NCBI GenBank assembly: GCA_016649455.1
Contig: JAENXO010000020.1
Location: 1 to 14,437 of the forward strand
DNA from: Gemmatimonadota bacterium
GTDB taxonomy: Bacteria; Gemmatimonadota; Gemmatimonadetes; Palauibacterales; Palauibacteraceae
Direction of reading: 5' to 3'
Length of the DNA stretch: 14,437 bases
Shown: in pieces, positions 1 to 5,683 of the stretch
How positions within the stretch are numbered: the stretch's first letter is position 1
Layout: the number at the start of each line of letters is the position of its first letter
Made by a program: the position numbers and the translations under genes
Notes under the pieces: model-generated
What the model saw: only the letters and a program-made list of their open reading frames with translations
What the model was told of the DNA's origin: nothing
The model's database searches: none

Positions 1-1011
1 ATCATGACGCGGCAGTTCGCCACCATGATCAACGCGGGTCTTCCGCTCGTGCAGGCCCTGGACATCCTGGTGAAGCAGTCGGACAACAAGATGCTGAAGT
101 CGTCGCTGGAAGGCGTCCTGCACGACGTCGAGTCCGGGAATACGCTGGCCGACGCGCTCGGTCAGCATCCTAAGATCTTTTCGCACCTGTATGTAAATAT
201 GGTAGCAGCGGGTGAGACCGGCGGTATCCTGGACACGATTCTTCTACGACTCTCCGTATTCCTGGAAAAAACGGAAGCCCTCGCCCGCAAGGTGAAGGGC
301 GCGATGATCTACCCCGGCGTGATCAGTTTCGTCGCCGGGTCGGCGATCGTCATTCTGTTGCTGTTCGTGATTCCGACATTCCAGACGATGTTCCAGAGTT
401 TCAACCAGGAGCTTCCGCTTCCGACACGTATCGTGATCGGCATGTCCGCGTTCCTGCAGAGCTACTGGTGGGCGCTGCTGGCAGGACTGATCGGGGCCGT
501 CTGGCTGTTTCGGCGGTGGCTTGCCACGTCCAACGGGCGCCTCCTGTTCGACAAAGTGCTGCTCCGCGTGCCGATCCTCGGCACGCTGGCTAGGAAGTCC
601 GCGGTGGCGCGCTTCACCCGTACGCTGGGAACACTTCTGAGCTCCGGTGTTTCGATTCTGGATGGGCTCGAAATCACGGCCAAGACGTCCGGCAACCGCG
701 TCATTCACGACGCGATCATGAACAGCCGCACCTCGATCGCCGGCGGTGAGTCGATTTCGGAACCTCTCCGACAGTCGGGTGTGTTCCCGCCAATGGTGAC
801 CCAGATGATCAACGTCGGTGAGGAGACGGGCGACCTCGACGGGATGCTGTCGAAGGTGGCCGATTTCTACGATGAAGAGGTGGACGTGGCCGTCGAGTCG
901 CTGTTGAAGGCCATGGAGCCGGCGATGATCGTGATCCTCGGTACCGTCGTGGGTGGGATGATCGTCGCCATGTATCTTCCGATCTTCGGAATCATCAACA
1001 CGATCCAGTAA
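1..1011 (+). CDS. pilC: PilC, type IV pilus inner-membrane platform protein (5' truncated by window edge)
   Basis: PilC is the polytopic inner-membrane platform that couples the cytoplasmic PilB/PilT ATPases to pilin assembly. The visible 336 codons begin inside the first T2SSF (GspF) domain: the N-terminal residues FATMINAGLPLVQALDI are the usual start of the first helical bundle. The family is about 400 aa, so roughly 65-75 residues lie upstream. The reading frame is open from base 1, so the ATG at 4 is probably internal. Counting from that ATG, the two domains are at about 1-105 and 195-310. The first holds the VAAGETGG signature (residues 67-74) and the second its repeat INVGEETGDLD (269-279). 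Hydrophobic segments lie near 106-126, 157-172 and 306-330, matching the three-TM topology. The gene ends in TAA, and a stem-loop follows within 5 nt. PilC rather than a type II secretion GspF is chosen from the pilin and PilSR neighbours. Confidence 0.95.
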   Translation: MMTRQFATMINAGLPLVQALDILVKQSDNKMLKSSLEGVLHDVESGNTLADALGQHPKIFSHLYVNMVAAGETGGILDTILLRLSVFLEKTEALARKVKGAMIYPGVISFVAGSAIVILLLFVIPTFQTMFQSFNQELPLPTRIVIGMSAFLQSYWWALLAGLIGAVWLFRRWLATSNGRLLFDKVLLRVPILGTLARKSAVARFTRTLGTLLSSGVSILDGLEITAKTSGNRVIHDAIMNSRTSIAGGESISEPLRQSGVFPPMVTQMINVGEETGDLDGMLSKVADFYDEEVDVAVESLLKAMEPAMIVILGTVVGGMIVAMYLPIFGIINTIQ

Positions 1012-1015
1012 ACGG

Positions 1016-1043
1016 GGCCGTTCGCCGGCACCCGGAAACGGCC
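1016..1043 (+). terminator. Stem-loop directly after pilC, possible weak terminator or mRNA 3'-end structure
   Basis: GGCCGTT (1016-1022) pairs with AACGGCC (1037-1043). A second nested stem, CCGG/CCGG (1025-1028 and 1032-1035) around a CAC loop, stacks inside it. The structure starts 4 nt after the pilC stop. The following bases (TTCGGG) are not a U-tract, so it may stabilise the pilC transcript end or cause only partial termination before the small downstream gene. Confidence 0.35.
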
Positions 1044-1055
1044 TTCGGGAGCGGC

Positions 1056-1466
1056 ATGGGAGACTGCGCAGGACTGATCGGACTTCGAGAAGCCGAGCTG
1101 ACGTCGAGGCTCGGGGAGCCTGCTAGGCGCCGGACCGTCGGTGCGGACGCGTGGCTGATCTTCGATTCCGCCGAGCTGCAGCTCCGGGTTCGCTGCGCCC
1201 CGAACGGCGACGGCCGGACACTCCGCGTCGCATCCTGGACGGCTTCGTTCGAGAAAGGGTTCGAGACGCTGGGCGACGCGGCCCGATCCGTCGGCCTGTG
1301 GCCCATGGCCGGGCCTGACGAATCAGCCGACTGCGTTGAAATGCCTCTTATTCGACGCCCGCTCCCGTGTCCGGCGAAGGGGACCGTCTACTCACTTACT
1401 GCCACTGTGCGGTATGGCCTGTTCACCCGGGTCTCCGTGTTCGACGAGGAGCCTGACTGGCTCTGA
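1056..1466 (+). CDS. Small cytoplasmic protein of unknown function between pilC and pilS
   Basis: No family is recognised. The 136-aa product has no signal peptide or membrane segment. It carries four cysteines (4, 47, 93, 105) and a recognisable rhythm: a short helix ending in RLGEP (18-22), then AWLIFDS (32-38) and LRVRC (43-47), WTASFEKGFETLGDAA (61-76), GLWP (80-83), a Pro/Arg/Cys stretch (97-107) and a C-terminal FDEEPDW (129-135). The G-E-P followed by WLIF and a beta strand faintly recalls small beta-rich domains of the SmpA/OmlA type, but without the lipobox, so no homology is claimed. The ATG at 1056 is preceded by GGGAG (1047-1051) at short spacing. Codon use is GC-rich at third positions like the neighbours. 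It lies 44 nt after pilC and is followed by a 161-nt gap containing a candidate promoter, so it probably closes the pilC operon. Confidence 0.72.
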   Translation: MGDCAGLIGLREAELTSRLGEPARRRTVGADAWLIFDSAELQLRVRCAPNGDGRTLRVASWTASFEKGFETLGDAARSVGLWPMAGPDESADCVEMPLIRRPLPCPAKGTVYSLTATVRYGLFTRVSVFDEEPDWL

Positions 1467-1502
1467 CCGCCCCACCATGACCGGGAACGGACGTCGTCCG
1501 GT

Positions 1503-1531
1503 CTTGCATCCTGCAACTCCCGACCTATCAT
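1503..1531 (+). promoter_or_regulatory. Candidate sigma-70-type promoter of pilSR
   Basis: TATCAT at 1526-1531 matches five of six bases of the -10 consensus. The -35 region (1503-1509, CTTGCAT) is weak and coincides with the left arm of the TTGCA palindrome. That is the expected arrangement if a regulator replaces a poor -35. The predicted start near 1538 leaves a leader of about 90 nt before the TTG start of pilS. The remaining 1467-1503 sequence contains a GACCGG/CCGGTC inverted repeat and nothing else recognised. Confidence 0.35.
1504..1516. promoter_or_regulatory. TTGCA-N3-TGCAA palindrome, candidate operator in front of pilSR
   Basis: A perfect 5+3+5 inverted repeat, TTGCATCCTGCAA. The same TTGCA-N3-TGCAA arrangement occurs upstream of pilA at 4981-4993. 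It overlaps or abuts the -35 zone of the candidate promoter whose -10 is TATCAT at 1526-1531. A dimeric regulator binding here could repress or activate pilSR. PilR itself is an obvious candidate because both sites lie upstream of genes of its regulon, but that is inference. Confidence 0.5.
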
Positions 1532-1627
1532 TGGTCCGTTCGGTAGTGCGTTTCGCCGGGGTTCGCGAGCAGACAGGGCTCCACACACCCCGACAGCCGC
1601 CCCCTCCAGATCGGAAACGAGTACCGG

Positions 1628-3535
1628 TTGCTCCGAGTCCTGAAATCCGAGCGCAGGCTGGCCGCCGCCCTCGAGCCGCTCCAGATCCTCTACTGGATCT
1701 ACGCGGCGCGTCTGGTGATCGCGCTGGCTGTGTTCGGCGCGGCACTGCTGGTGTCGCAGGACTTCGGGTGGGAGTCCGTCTCCCTGGTAAGCCGCGAGGG
1801 GACGGCGATCGCCGTGGCCGGGCTTGCGGCAGCGGCATTTCTCACTCCGCTCGCGTACTTCTGGAGTCACCGGCGAAGGGTTCAACCGGGCCCGATGTTC
1901 CTGATCTCCCAGGCGCTTCTCGATATCTTTGTCGCGAATGCAGTCGTCCACATCACCGGTGGATACGCAAGCCCGTTCGTCTCGCTATTCATCGTCCTGG
2001 CGGCGGCATACGCGCTCATCGTGTCGCTGCCGGCGGCACTGCTCGTGGCGCTCGGCACCGGCCTCGTGTACCTGGTCGACAACCTCGTCACCTCGCCGGA
2101 CAGCGCGATTCCCGGCCTGCTGGTTATCCAGGTGGCGATGTTCACGCTCGTCGCGGTCGTTACGAGTCTGATTGCCGTGCGACTCCGGCTGGTTCGGCAC
2201 CAGCTCGGAAGCGTTGAGGGTGAGCTCCGCAGACTCGCCCTGGACACGGCTGACGTACTACGAATCATCCCTTCCGGGGTGATCACGGTGGACGACCAGG
2301 CGAAGCTCGTTTACCTGAATCTCGCGGCTTCGGAGTTACTGGGGGTAGACGTTGCCCGGACGCTGGGGCACGACGTGGTGCCCGTGTTCGAGCGGCGAGC
2401 CCCCGAGCTCGCCAGGGCAATTGACGAAACTGTCCGTCAGGATCGCCGGATCTTGAACCGCGAAATCGAGATCCAGACCCCGACGATTTCCGGCTACGGC
2501 GTCGCGGGGAAGCTCGACGGAGGTCGGGCGACGGACGGAGACTCCGGTGAGGCCAGGCCGGCGCGAGCGCCGGGCGGCGCCCCCGTCGTGCCGATCTCGG
2601 TGAGCTCCACCACGCTCCTCGGAGCCAGCGGCGGGGCGTCGTACGTCTTTCTCCTGCAGGACCTGAGACCGGTGAGGCAGCTCGAGGACCTCAGGCTGCG
2701 CACTGGACGGCTCGAAGCCGTCGCCGAGTTTTCGGCTTCGCTCGCCCACGAATTCAAGAACCCCCTGGCCTCCATTCGAAGCGCCGTGGAACAGCTGTGC
2801 GGGCGGACGTTCGAAGATGACGACGACCGCATCCTCGGGCGTCTGATCGTCCGTGAAAGCGACAGATTGGACGGAATCCTGAAGGAATTCAACGACTTCG
2901 CGCGGGTGGACGTGACGGAGCGGAAGCCGATCGACGTCGACGAACTCGTCAGGGATGTCCTGGAAACGGCCGGCCGCCACCCGGTGGCGGAAGGACGTGC
3001 GAGCATCGAGAGCGAGAGACTCGATGACCTCGAGGGCTTGTGGGGCGATCCCGAACTGCTTCACCGGTCGCTGTTGAACCTGGTTCTCAACGCCTTGCAG
3101 GTCGGGGATCCCGAGAACCCCGTGCACGTCCGGATCATCTCCGACTCCCTGCGCCCCGACATGGTCCCCGGTGAGATCGCGCTCGGCAACCCGGTTCGAA
3201 TCCGGGTAATGGATGACGGTCCCGGGATCGACCCGGACGATCTTCCCCGAATCTTCGATCCGTTCTATACCCGCCGACCGGGAGGCAGCGGTCTCGGCCT
3301 GTCGATCGCGCACCGCGCAATTCAGGCGCACGGCGGGGCGCTGCTGGCGAGCTCGATTCCAGGCGAGGGTGCCACATTCGCGATCGTGCTTCCTCGGCGC
3401 ACCGGGCGCGGTCGTCTGAGAGGGATCGGCGGGGCTCCGGATGGGGTTCCTTCGCCGGGCGACGAGGACGAAGACAACGACGACCCGTCGGGTGACGCTG
3501 CGGTGAGTGCTGCCGCCCGGACCCGCACCATCTGA
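1628..3535 (+). CDS. pilS: PilS-like membrane sensor histidine kinase with PAS domain
   Basis: This is the sensor of the PilS-PilR two-component system that controls pilin transcription. The 635-aa product has six hydrophobic helices (about 20-43, 58-79, 90-110, 114-133, 134-152, 160-188), which matches the PilS sensor region. A PAS domain follows (about 205-345), with a Gly/Ala/Arg-rich insert at 291-322. The dimerisation/phosphoacceptor domain has SLAHEFKNPLASI with His374. The HATPase domain has an N-box around LLNLVLNAL (482-490), G1 DDGPGI (529-534) and G2 GGSGLGL (552-558). An acidic low-complexity tail (608-625) ends the protein. No ATG or GTG lies in frame between the upstream stop at 1544-1546 and the first helix, so the TTG at 1628 is used; its ribosome site is poor. 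pilR follows 46 nt downstream. All catalytic motifs are intact. Most likely the cognate kinase of the adjacent PilR. Confidence 0.92.
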   Translation: MLRVLKSERRLAAALEPLQILYWIYAARLVIALAVFGAALLVSQDFGWESVSLVSREGTAIAVAGLAAAAFLTPLAYFWSHRRRVQPGPMFLISQALLDIFVANAVVHITGGYASPFVSLFIVLAAAYALIVSLPAALLVALGTGLVYLVDNLVTSPDSAIPGLLVIQVAMFTLVAVVTSLIAVRLRLVRHQLGSVEGELRRLALDTADVLRIIPSGVITVDDQAKLVYLNLAASELLGVDVARTLGHDVVPVFERRAPELARAIDETVRQDRRILNREIEIQTPTISGYGVAGKLDGGRATDGDSGEARPARAPGGAPVVPISVSSTTLLGASGGASYVFLLQDLRPVRQLEDLRLRTGRLEAVAEFSASLAHEFKNPLASIRSAVEQLCGRTFEDDDDRILGRLIVRESDRLDGILKEFNDFARVDVTERKPIDVDELVRDVLETAGRHPVAEGRASIESERLDDLEGLWGDPELLHRSLLNLVLNALQVGDPENPVHVRIISDSLRPDMVPGEIALGNPVRIRVMDDGPGIDPDDLPRIFDPFYTRRPGGSGLGLSIAHRAIQAHGGALLASSIPGEGATFAIVLPRRTGRGRLRGIGGAPDGVPSPGDEDEDNDDPSGDAAVSAAARTRTI

Positions 3536-3541
3536 ACCAGC

Positions 3542-3564
3542 GAGGCGCCCACGGCGGCGCCCTC
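3542..3564 (+). other. GC-rich stem-loop between pilS and pilR
   Basis: GGCGCC (3544-3549) and GGCGCC (3556-3561) pair around a 6-nt loop. The outer GA/TC extends the stem across a one-base bulge. There is no U-tract, so it is unlikely to terminate. It could tune translation or stability of the pilR part of the message. GGCGCC is self-complementary and could also be fortuitous in GC-rich DNA. Confidence 0.25.
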
Positions 3565-3581
3565 ACACACAGAGGTTGGAG

Positions 3582-4943
3582 ATGCGAGACAGACCGTTGC
3601 TGCTGTTGATCGACGATGAACAGAGCCTCGTCGAAAACCTCACCGTGCTCCTGAAGCGCGAAGGCTTCGACGTGATCTCGGAGCTCACGGGGTCGGGAGG
3701 CCTGCAGCGATTCCGTGACGAAGCGCCTGACATCGTGCTGTCGGACGTCAGGATGCCCAAAGTGACCGGGATCGACGTGCTGGAAGAGATCAGACGCAGC
3801 AGTCCAGAAACGCCGGTAGTCCTGATGACCGCCCAGGCGTCTCTGCAGTCCGCCATTCAGGCTGTAAACCTCGGCGCGACCCATTACGTCCAGAAGCCGT
3901 TCAAGAACGACGAGATGATCGCCGTGTTGAACAGGTCACTCGATTGGGGCCGCCTCAAGACCGAGAATGCGGGTCTGAAGCGCGAGCTGAAGAAGCAGCA
4001 GACACTGAAGGCCGGCAAGCCGATTGGCGTGAGTCCGACATTCGAGCTCTCCCTCGGACTGGCGGAGGACGTGGCCGAGAGTGAATCGACGATCCTCATC
4101 GTAGGTGAAAGCGGAACCGGGAAGGAAGTGTTTGCACGCTATATCCACGACCTCTCATCGCGCTCGACCCGGCGGTTCCTGTCTCTCAACTGCGGCGCGC
4201 TACCTGAGGGACTCCTGGAGTCCGAGCTGTTCGGGCACGTTAAGGGCAGCTTCACGGGGGCGGTGAAGGACAAGGAAGGGCTGTTCGTCGCCGCGTCCGG
4301 GGGCACGTTCTTTCTCGACGAAGTTGGTGAAATGGCCCCGTCCACGCAGGTCAAGCTCCTGCGCGTACTTCAGCAGCGAGAGGTGATTCCTGTCGGCTCG
4401 ACCGAAGCGGTCAACGTGGATGTCCGGCTCATCGCCGCGACGAATCGGGATCTCGAGCGGGACATCGAAGAAGGTCGTTTCCGCCGGGATCTGTATTATC
4501 GACTCAACGTCATTTCGCTCGAGTTGCCCCCGCTCCGGTTGCGGAAGGAGGACATTCCCCTCCTCGCCGAGCACTTCCTGTTGAATCAGTCTGGCGAAGA
4601 TGAGCCCAAGAAGCTGTCTCCCAAGGCGCTGCAGGTGCTGCAGGAATACCACTGGCCCGGCAACGTGCGCGAGCTCGAAAACGTAATCGAGCGAGCCGTG
4701 GTGCTCACGGCCGGGAACTCGATCAAACCCGACGCCTTCCCCACCCGGCTGCGAGAAAAGCCTGCCGAGCCGCTGGTGCAGGATCGTCCGGCTCCGAACC
4801 CGGCCCTCGAGATCATCGAACGGGCGTATATCGAGCACGTTCTCAATGCCGAAGGTGGCAACAAGACGAAGGCCGCGGAGGTCCTGGGCATCGATCCGAG
4901 TACCCTGTATCGCAAGATCAAGCGCTACGATCTGGATGAATGA
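3582..4943 (+). CDS. pilR: PilR-like sigma-54-dependent response regulator (NtrC family)
   Basis: PilR is the transcriptional activator that, when phosphorylated by PilS, opens sigma-54 promoters such as that of pilA. The ATG at 3582 is chosen because AGAGG (3571-3575) sits 6 nt upstream and the receiver domain begins immediately after it. The 453-aa product has three domains. The receiver (1-120) has the acidic pair at 11-12, phosphoacceptor Asp55, Thr83 and Lys105. The AAA+ domain (about 148-375) has Walker A GESGTGK (175-181), sigma-54 contact loop GSFTGA (222-227) and Walker B GGTFFLDE (240-247). An Arg-finger region lies around 286-305. A Fis-type helix-turn-helix (about 427-450) ends TLYRKIKRY. 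GSFTGA in place of GAFTGA is a tolerated variant of the loop. The Leu-rich linker at 121-142 may form a short coiled coil. The regulatory region and pilA follow directly. Confidence 0.95.
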   Translation: MRDRPLLLLIDDEQSLVENLTVLLKREGFDVISELTGSGGLQRFRDEAPDIVLSDVRMPKVTGIDVLEEIRRSSPETPVVLMTAQASLQSAIQAVNLGATHYVQKPFKNDEMIAVLNRSLDWGRLKTENAGLKRELKKQQTLKAGKPIGVSPTFELSLGLAEDVAESESTILIVGESGTGKEVFARYIHDLSSRSTRRFLSLNCGALPEGLLESELFGHVKGSFTGAVKDKEGLFVAASGGTFFLDEVGEMAPSTQVKLLRVLQQREVIPVGSTEAVNVDVRLIAATNRDLERDIEEGRFRRDLYYRLNVISLELPPLRLRKEDIPLLAEHFLLNQSGEDEPKKLSPKALQVLQEYHWPGNVRELENVIERAVVLTAGNSIKPDAFPTRLREKPAEPLVQDRPAPNPALEIIERAYIEHVLNAEGGNKTKAAEVLGIDPSTLYRKIKRYDLDE

Positions 4944-4958
4944 GCGGACCCGAACATT

Positions 4959-5004
4959 ATTGCATATACGACGCAATGTCTTGCAGGGTGCAACTACACT
5001 TGCA
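4959..5004. promoter_or_regulatory. Cluster of TTGCA/TGCAA half-sites, candidate PilR enhancer (UAS) upstream of pilA
   Basis: TTGCA occurs at 4960-4964, 4981-4985 and 5000-5004 on the + strand, spaced 21 and 19 bp, about two helical turns. Opposing half-sites are GCAA at 4973-4976 and TGCAA at 4989-4993. The central pair forms a perfect TTGCA-GGG-TGCAA palindrome. The left pair forms ATTGC-N9-GCAAT. The cluster lies about 80-125 bp upstream of the sigma-54 -24 element, the usual distance for an NtrC-type activator. Assignment to PilR rests on position and gene context only. Confidence 0.5.
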
Positions 5005-5050
5005 CGGGCGGAGACGGGTGGATTCCGGCACTCAGGCGTCATGTCATGTG

Positions 5051-5069
5051 ACCGTAACGAGTTAACGGT
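5051..5069. promoter_or_regulatory. Inverted repeat just upstream of the sigma-54 promoter
   Basis: ACCGT (5051-5055) and ACGGT (5065-5069) are inverted around a 9-nt A/T-richer centre that includes AACGAGTTA. It sits 13 nt upstream of the -24 element, between the presumed enhancer and the promoter. It may be a site for another regulator or a bending protein; nothing in the sequence decides this. Confidence 0.25.
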
Positions 5070-5081
5070 CCGTTGAAGGTG

Positions 5082-5097
5082 GGGCACGAGGGTTGCT
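5082..5097 (+). promoter_or_regulatory. Sigma-54 (-24/-12) promoter of pilA
   Basis: GGGCACGAGGGTTGCT matches the consensus TGGCACGNNNNTTGCW at every specified position except the first base. The invariant GG (5083-5084) and GC (5095-5096) are separated by exactly 10 nt. Transcription would start near 5108, giving a leader of about 80 nt before the pilA ATG. A sigma-54 activator gene (pilR) lies immediately upstream, and pilA is sigma-54 dependent in several well-studied PilSR organisms. The leader contains a short CGACG-N5-CGTCG inverted repeat at 5125-5139. Confidence 0.82.
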
Positions 5098-5189
5098 CTG
5101 TCCGGGGCGGAAGGATGGAGTATCCGACGTCGATCGTCGATTGAACATGAGTATCACAAGTGCCGGACCCCAGAACCCATGGAGGGACA

Positions 5190-5561
5190 ATGCTCCGCGA
5201 CACGAAGGGCTTCACGCTGATTGAGCTGCTGATCGTAGTCGTGATCATCGGCATTCTTGCCGCGATCGCGATTCCGCAGTTCGCCAGCACGAAGGAAAAG
5301 GCGTTCGACGCCACGGCCAAGAGCGATGTTCGCAACGCCATGGCCTCGATGGAGGCGTACTTTGCCGACAGCCAGACGTACGCTGACGCAGCGACCGTCC
5401 TGGTGTCCGGCAGCTTCACGACCAGCACGGGCATCACGATCAATGCTGGTGGATCGGCCGGTGGCTACCAGGTAACGGCTTCGCACAGTAGCTCGGGCAA
5501 CAGCTACTGGGTCGACGTCGGTGGCGGCTCTGCGACCGAGGGCAAGATCCAGCAGAACTGA
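5190..5561 (+). CDS. pilA: Major type IVa pilin precursor PilA
   Basis: This is the structural subunit of the pilus, processed by prepilin peptidase and polymerised from the inner membrane. The ATG at 5190 follows a strong GGAGGGA (5181-5187) and gives the expected short leader MLRDTKG; an in-frame GTG at 5160 would lengthen it needlessly. Cleavage after Gly7 leaves a 116-aa mature protein beginning FTLIELLIVV, with Phe+1 and Glu+5. The hydrophobic helix ends with the conserved IP at mature 21-22. The C-terminal half (mature about 58-116) is Gly/Ser/Thr-rich and predicted beta-sheet, with no cysteine and so no disulfide D-loop. Mature residues 1-57 align without gaps to the Geobacter PilA N-terminal form as I recall it. 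Ser/Thr-rich stretches (precursor 73-80 and 98-105) are possible O-glycan sites. Expression should be driven by the sigma-54 promoter and capped by the downstream terminator. Confidence 0.96.
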   Translation: MLRDTKGFTLIELLIVVVIIGILAAIAIPQFASTKEKAFDATAKSDVRNAMASMEAYFADSQTYADAATVLVSGSFTTSTGITINAGGSAGGYQVTASHSSSGNSYWVDVGGGSATEGKIQQN

Positions 5562-5585
5562 CCTGACAGGAGGGTGGATCGAAGT

Positions 5586-5654
5586 TTGATTCACCTGCCG
5601 AGTTGAACGAAGGCGCAGCGGCCTATACCGCTGCGCCTTCGTTCCTTGATTCAC
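5586..5654. repeat. 9-bp direct repeat TTGATTCAC bracketing the pilA terminator
   Basis: TTGATTCAC occurs at 5586-5594 and again at 5646-5654, exactly 60 bp apart, one copy on each side of the 17-bp hairpin. This could be coincidence, the trace of a small palindromic insertion with a 9-bp target duplication, or a slippage product. Confidence 0.45.
5605..5644 (+). terminator. Strong hairpin terminator after pilA
   Basis: A perfect 17-bp stem, GAACGAAGGCGCAGCGG (5605-5621) with its complement (5628-5644), closes a 6-nt CCTATA loop. It starts 43 nt after the pilA stop. The tail CTTGATT is only partly T-rich, so termination may be incomplete. Because no promoter is evident between here and 5684, the glycosylation genes may depend on readthrough from pilA at reduced level. 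Confidence 0.75.
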
Positions 5655-5683
5655 GACCAGCGCGCGGGGGACGCTTGGAGATC

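Noticed and set aside
2336..3331. Long antisense open frame opposite pilS
   Set aside because: Shadow of a high-GC coding strand; no recognisable domain and pilS is unambiguous.
3507..3581. 25-residue N-terminal extension of PilR overlapping the end of pilS
   Set aside because: Pro/Arg-rich, not part of a receiver domain; the ATG at 3582 has AGAGG upstream and places the receiver at the start.
4231..4257. Suspected defect in the sigma-54 contact loop of PilR (GSFTGA, not GAFTGA)
   Set aside because: The Phe-Thr-Gly core is intact and Ser at the second position occurs in functional NtrC-family activators.
4200..5087. Antisense open frame opposite pilR and the pilA promoter region
   Set aside because: It covers well-supported pilR and regulatory sequence; composition is that of a shadow frame.
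5160..5189. GTG start giving PilA a 17-residue leader
   Set aside because: ATG at 5190 has a strong GGAGGGA and gives the typical 7-residue type IVa leader.
5603..5683. N-terminal extension of the YfhO-like protein starting from TTG at 5603
   Set aside because: It would be encoded by the arms of the 17-bp terminator hairpin and lacks a ribosome site; family similarity begins after 5684.
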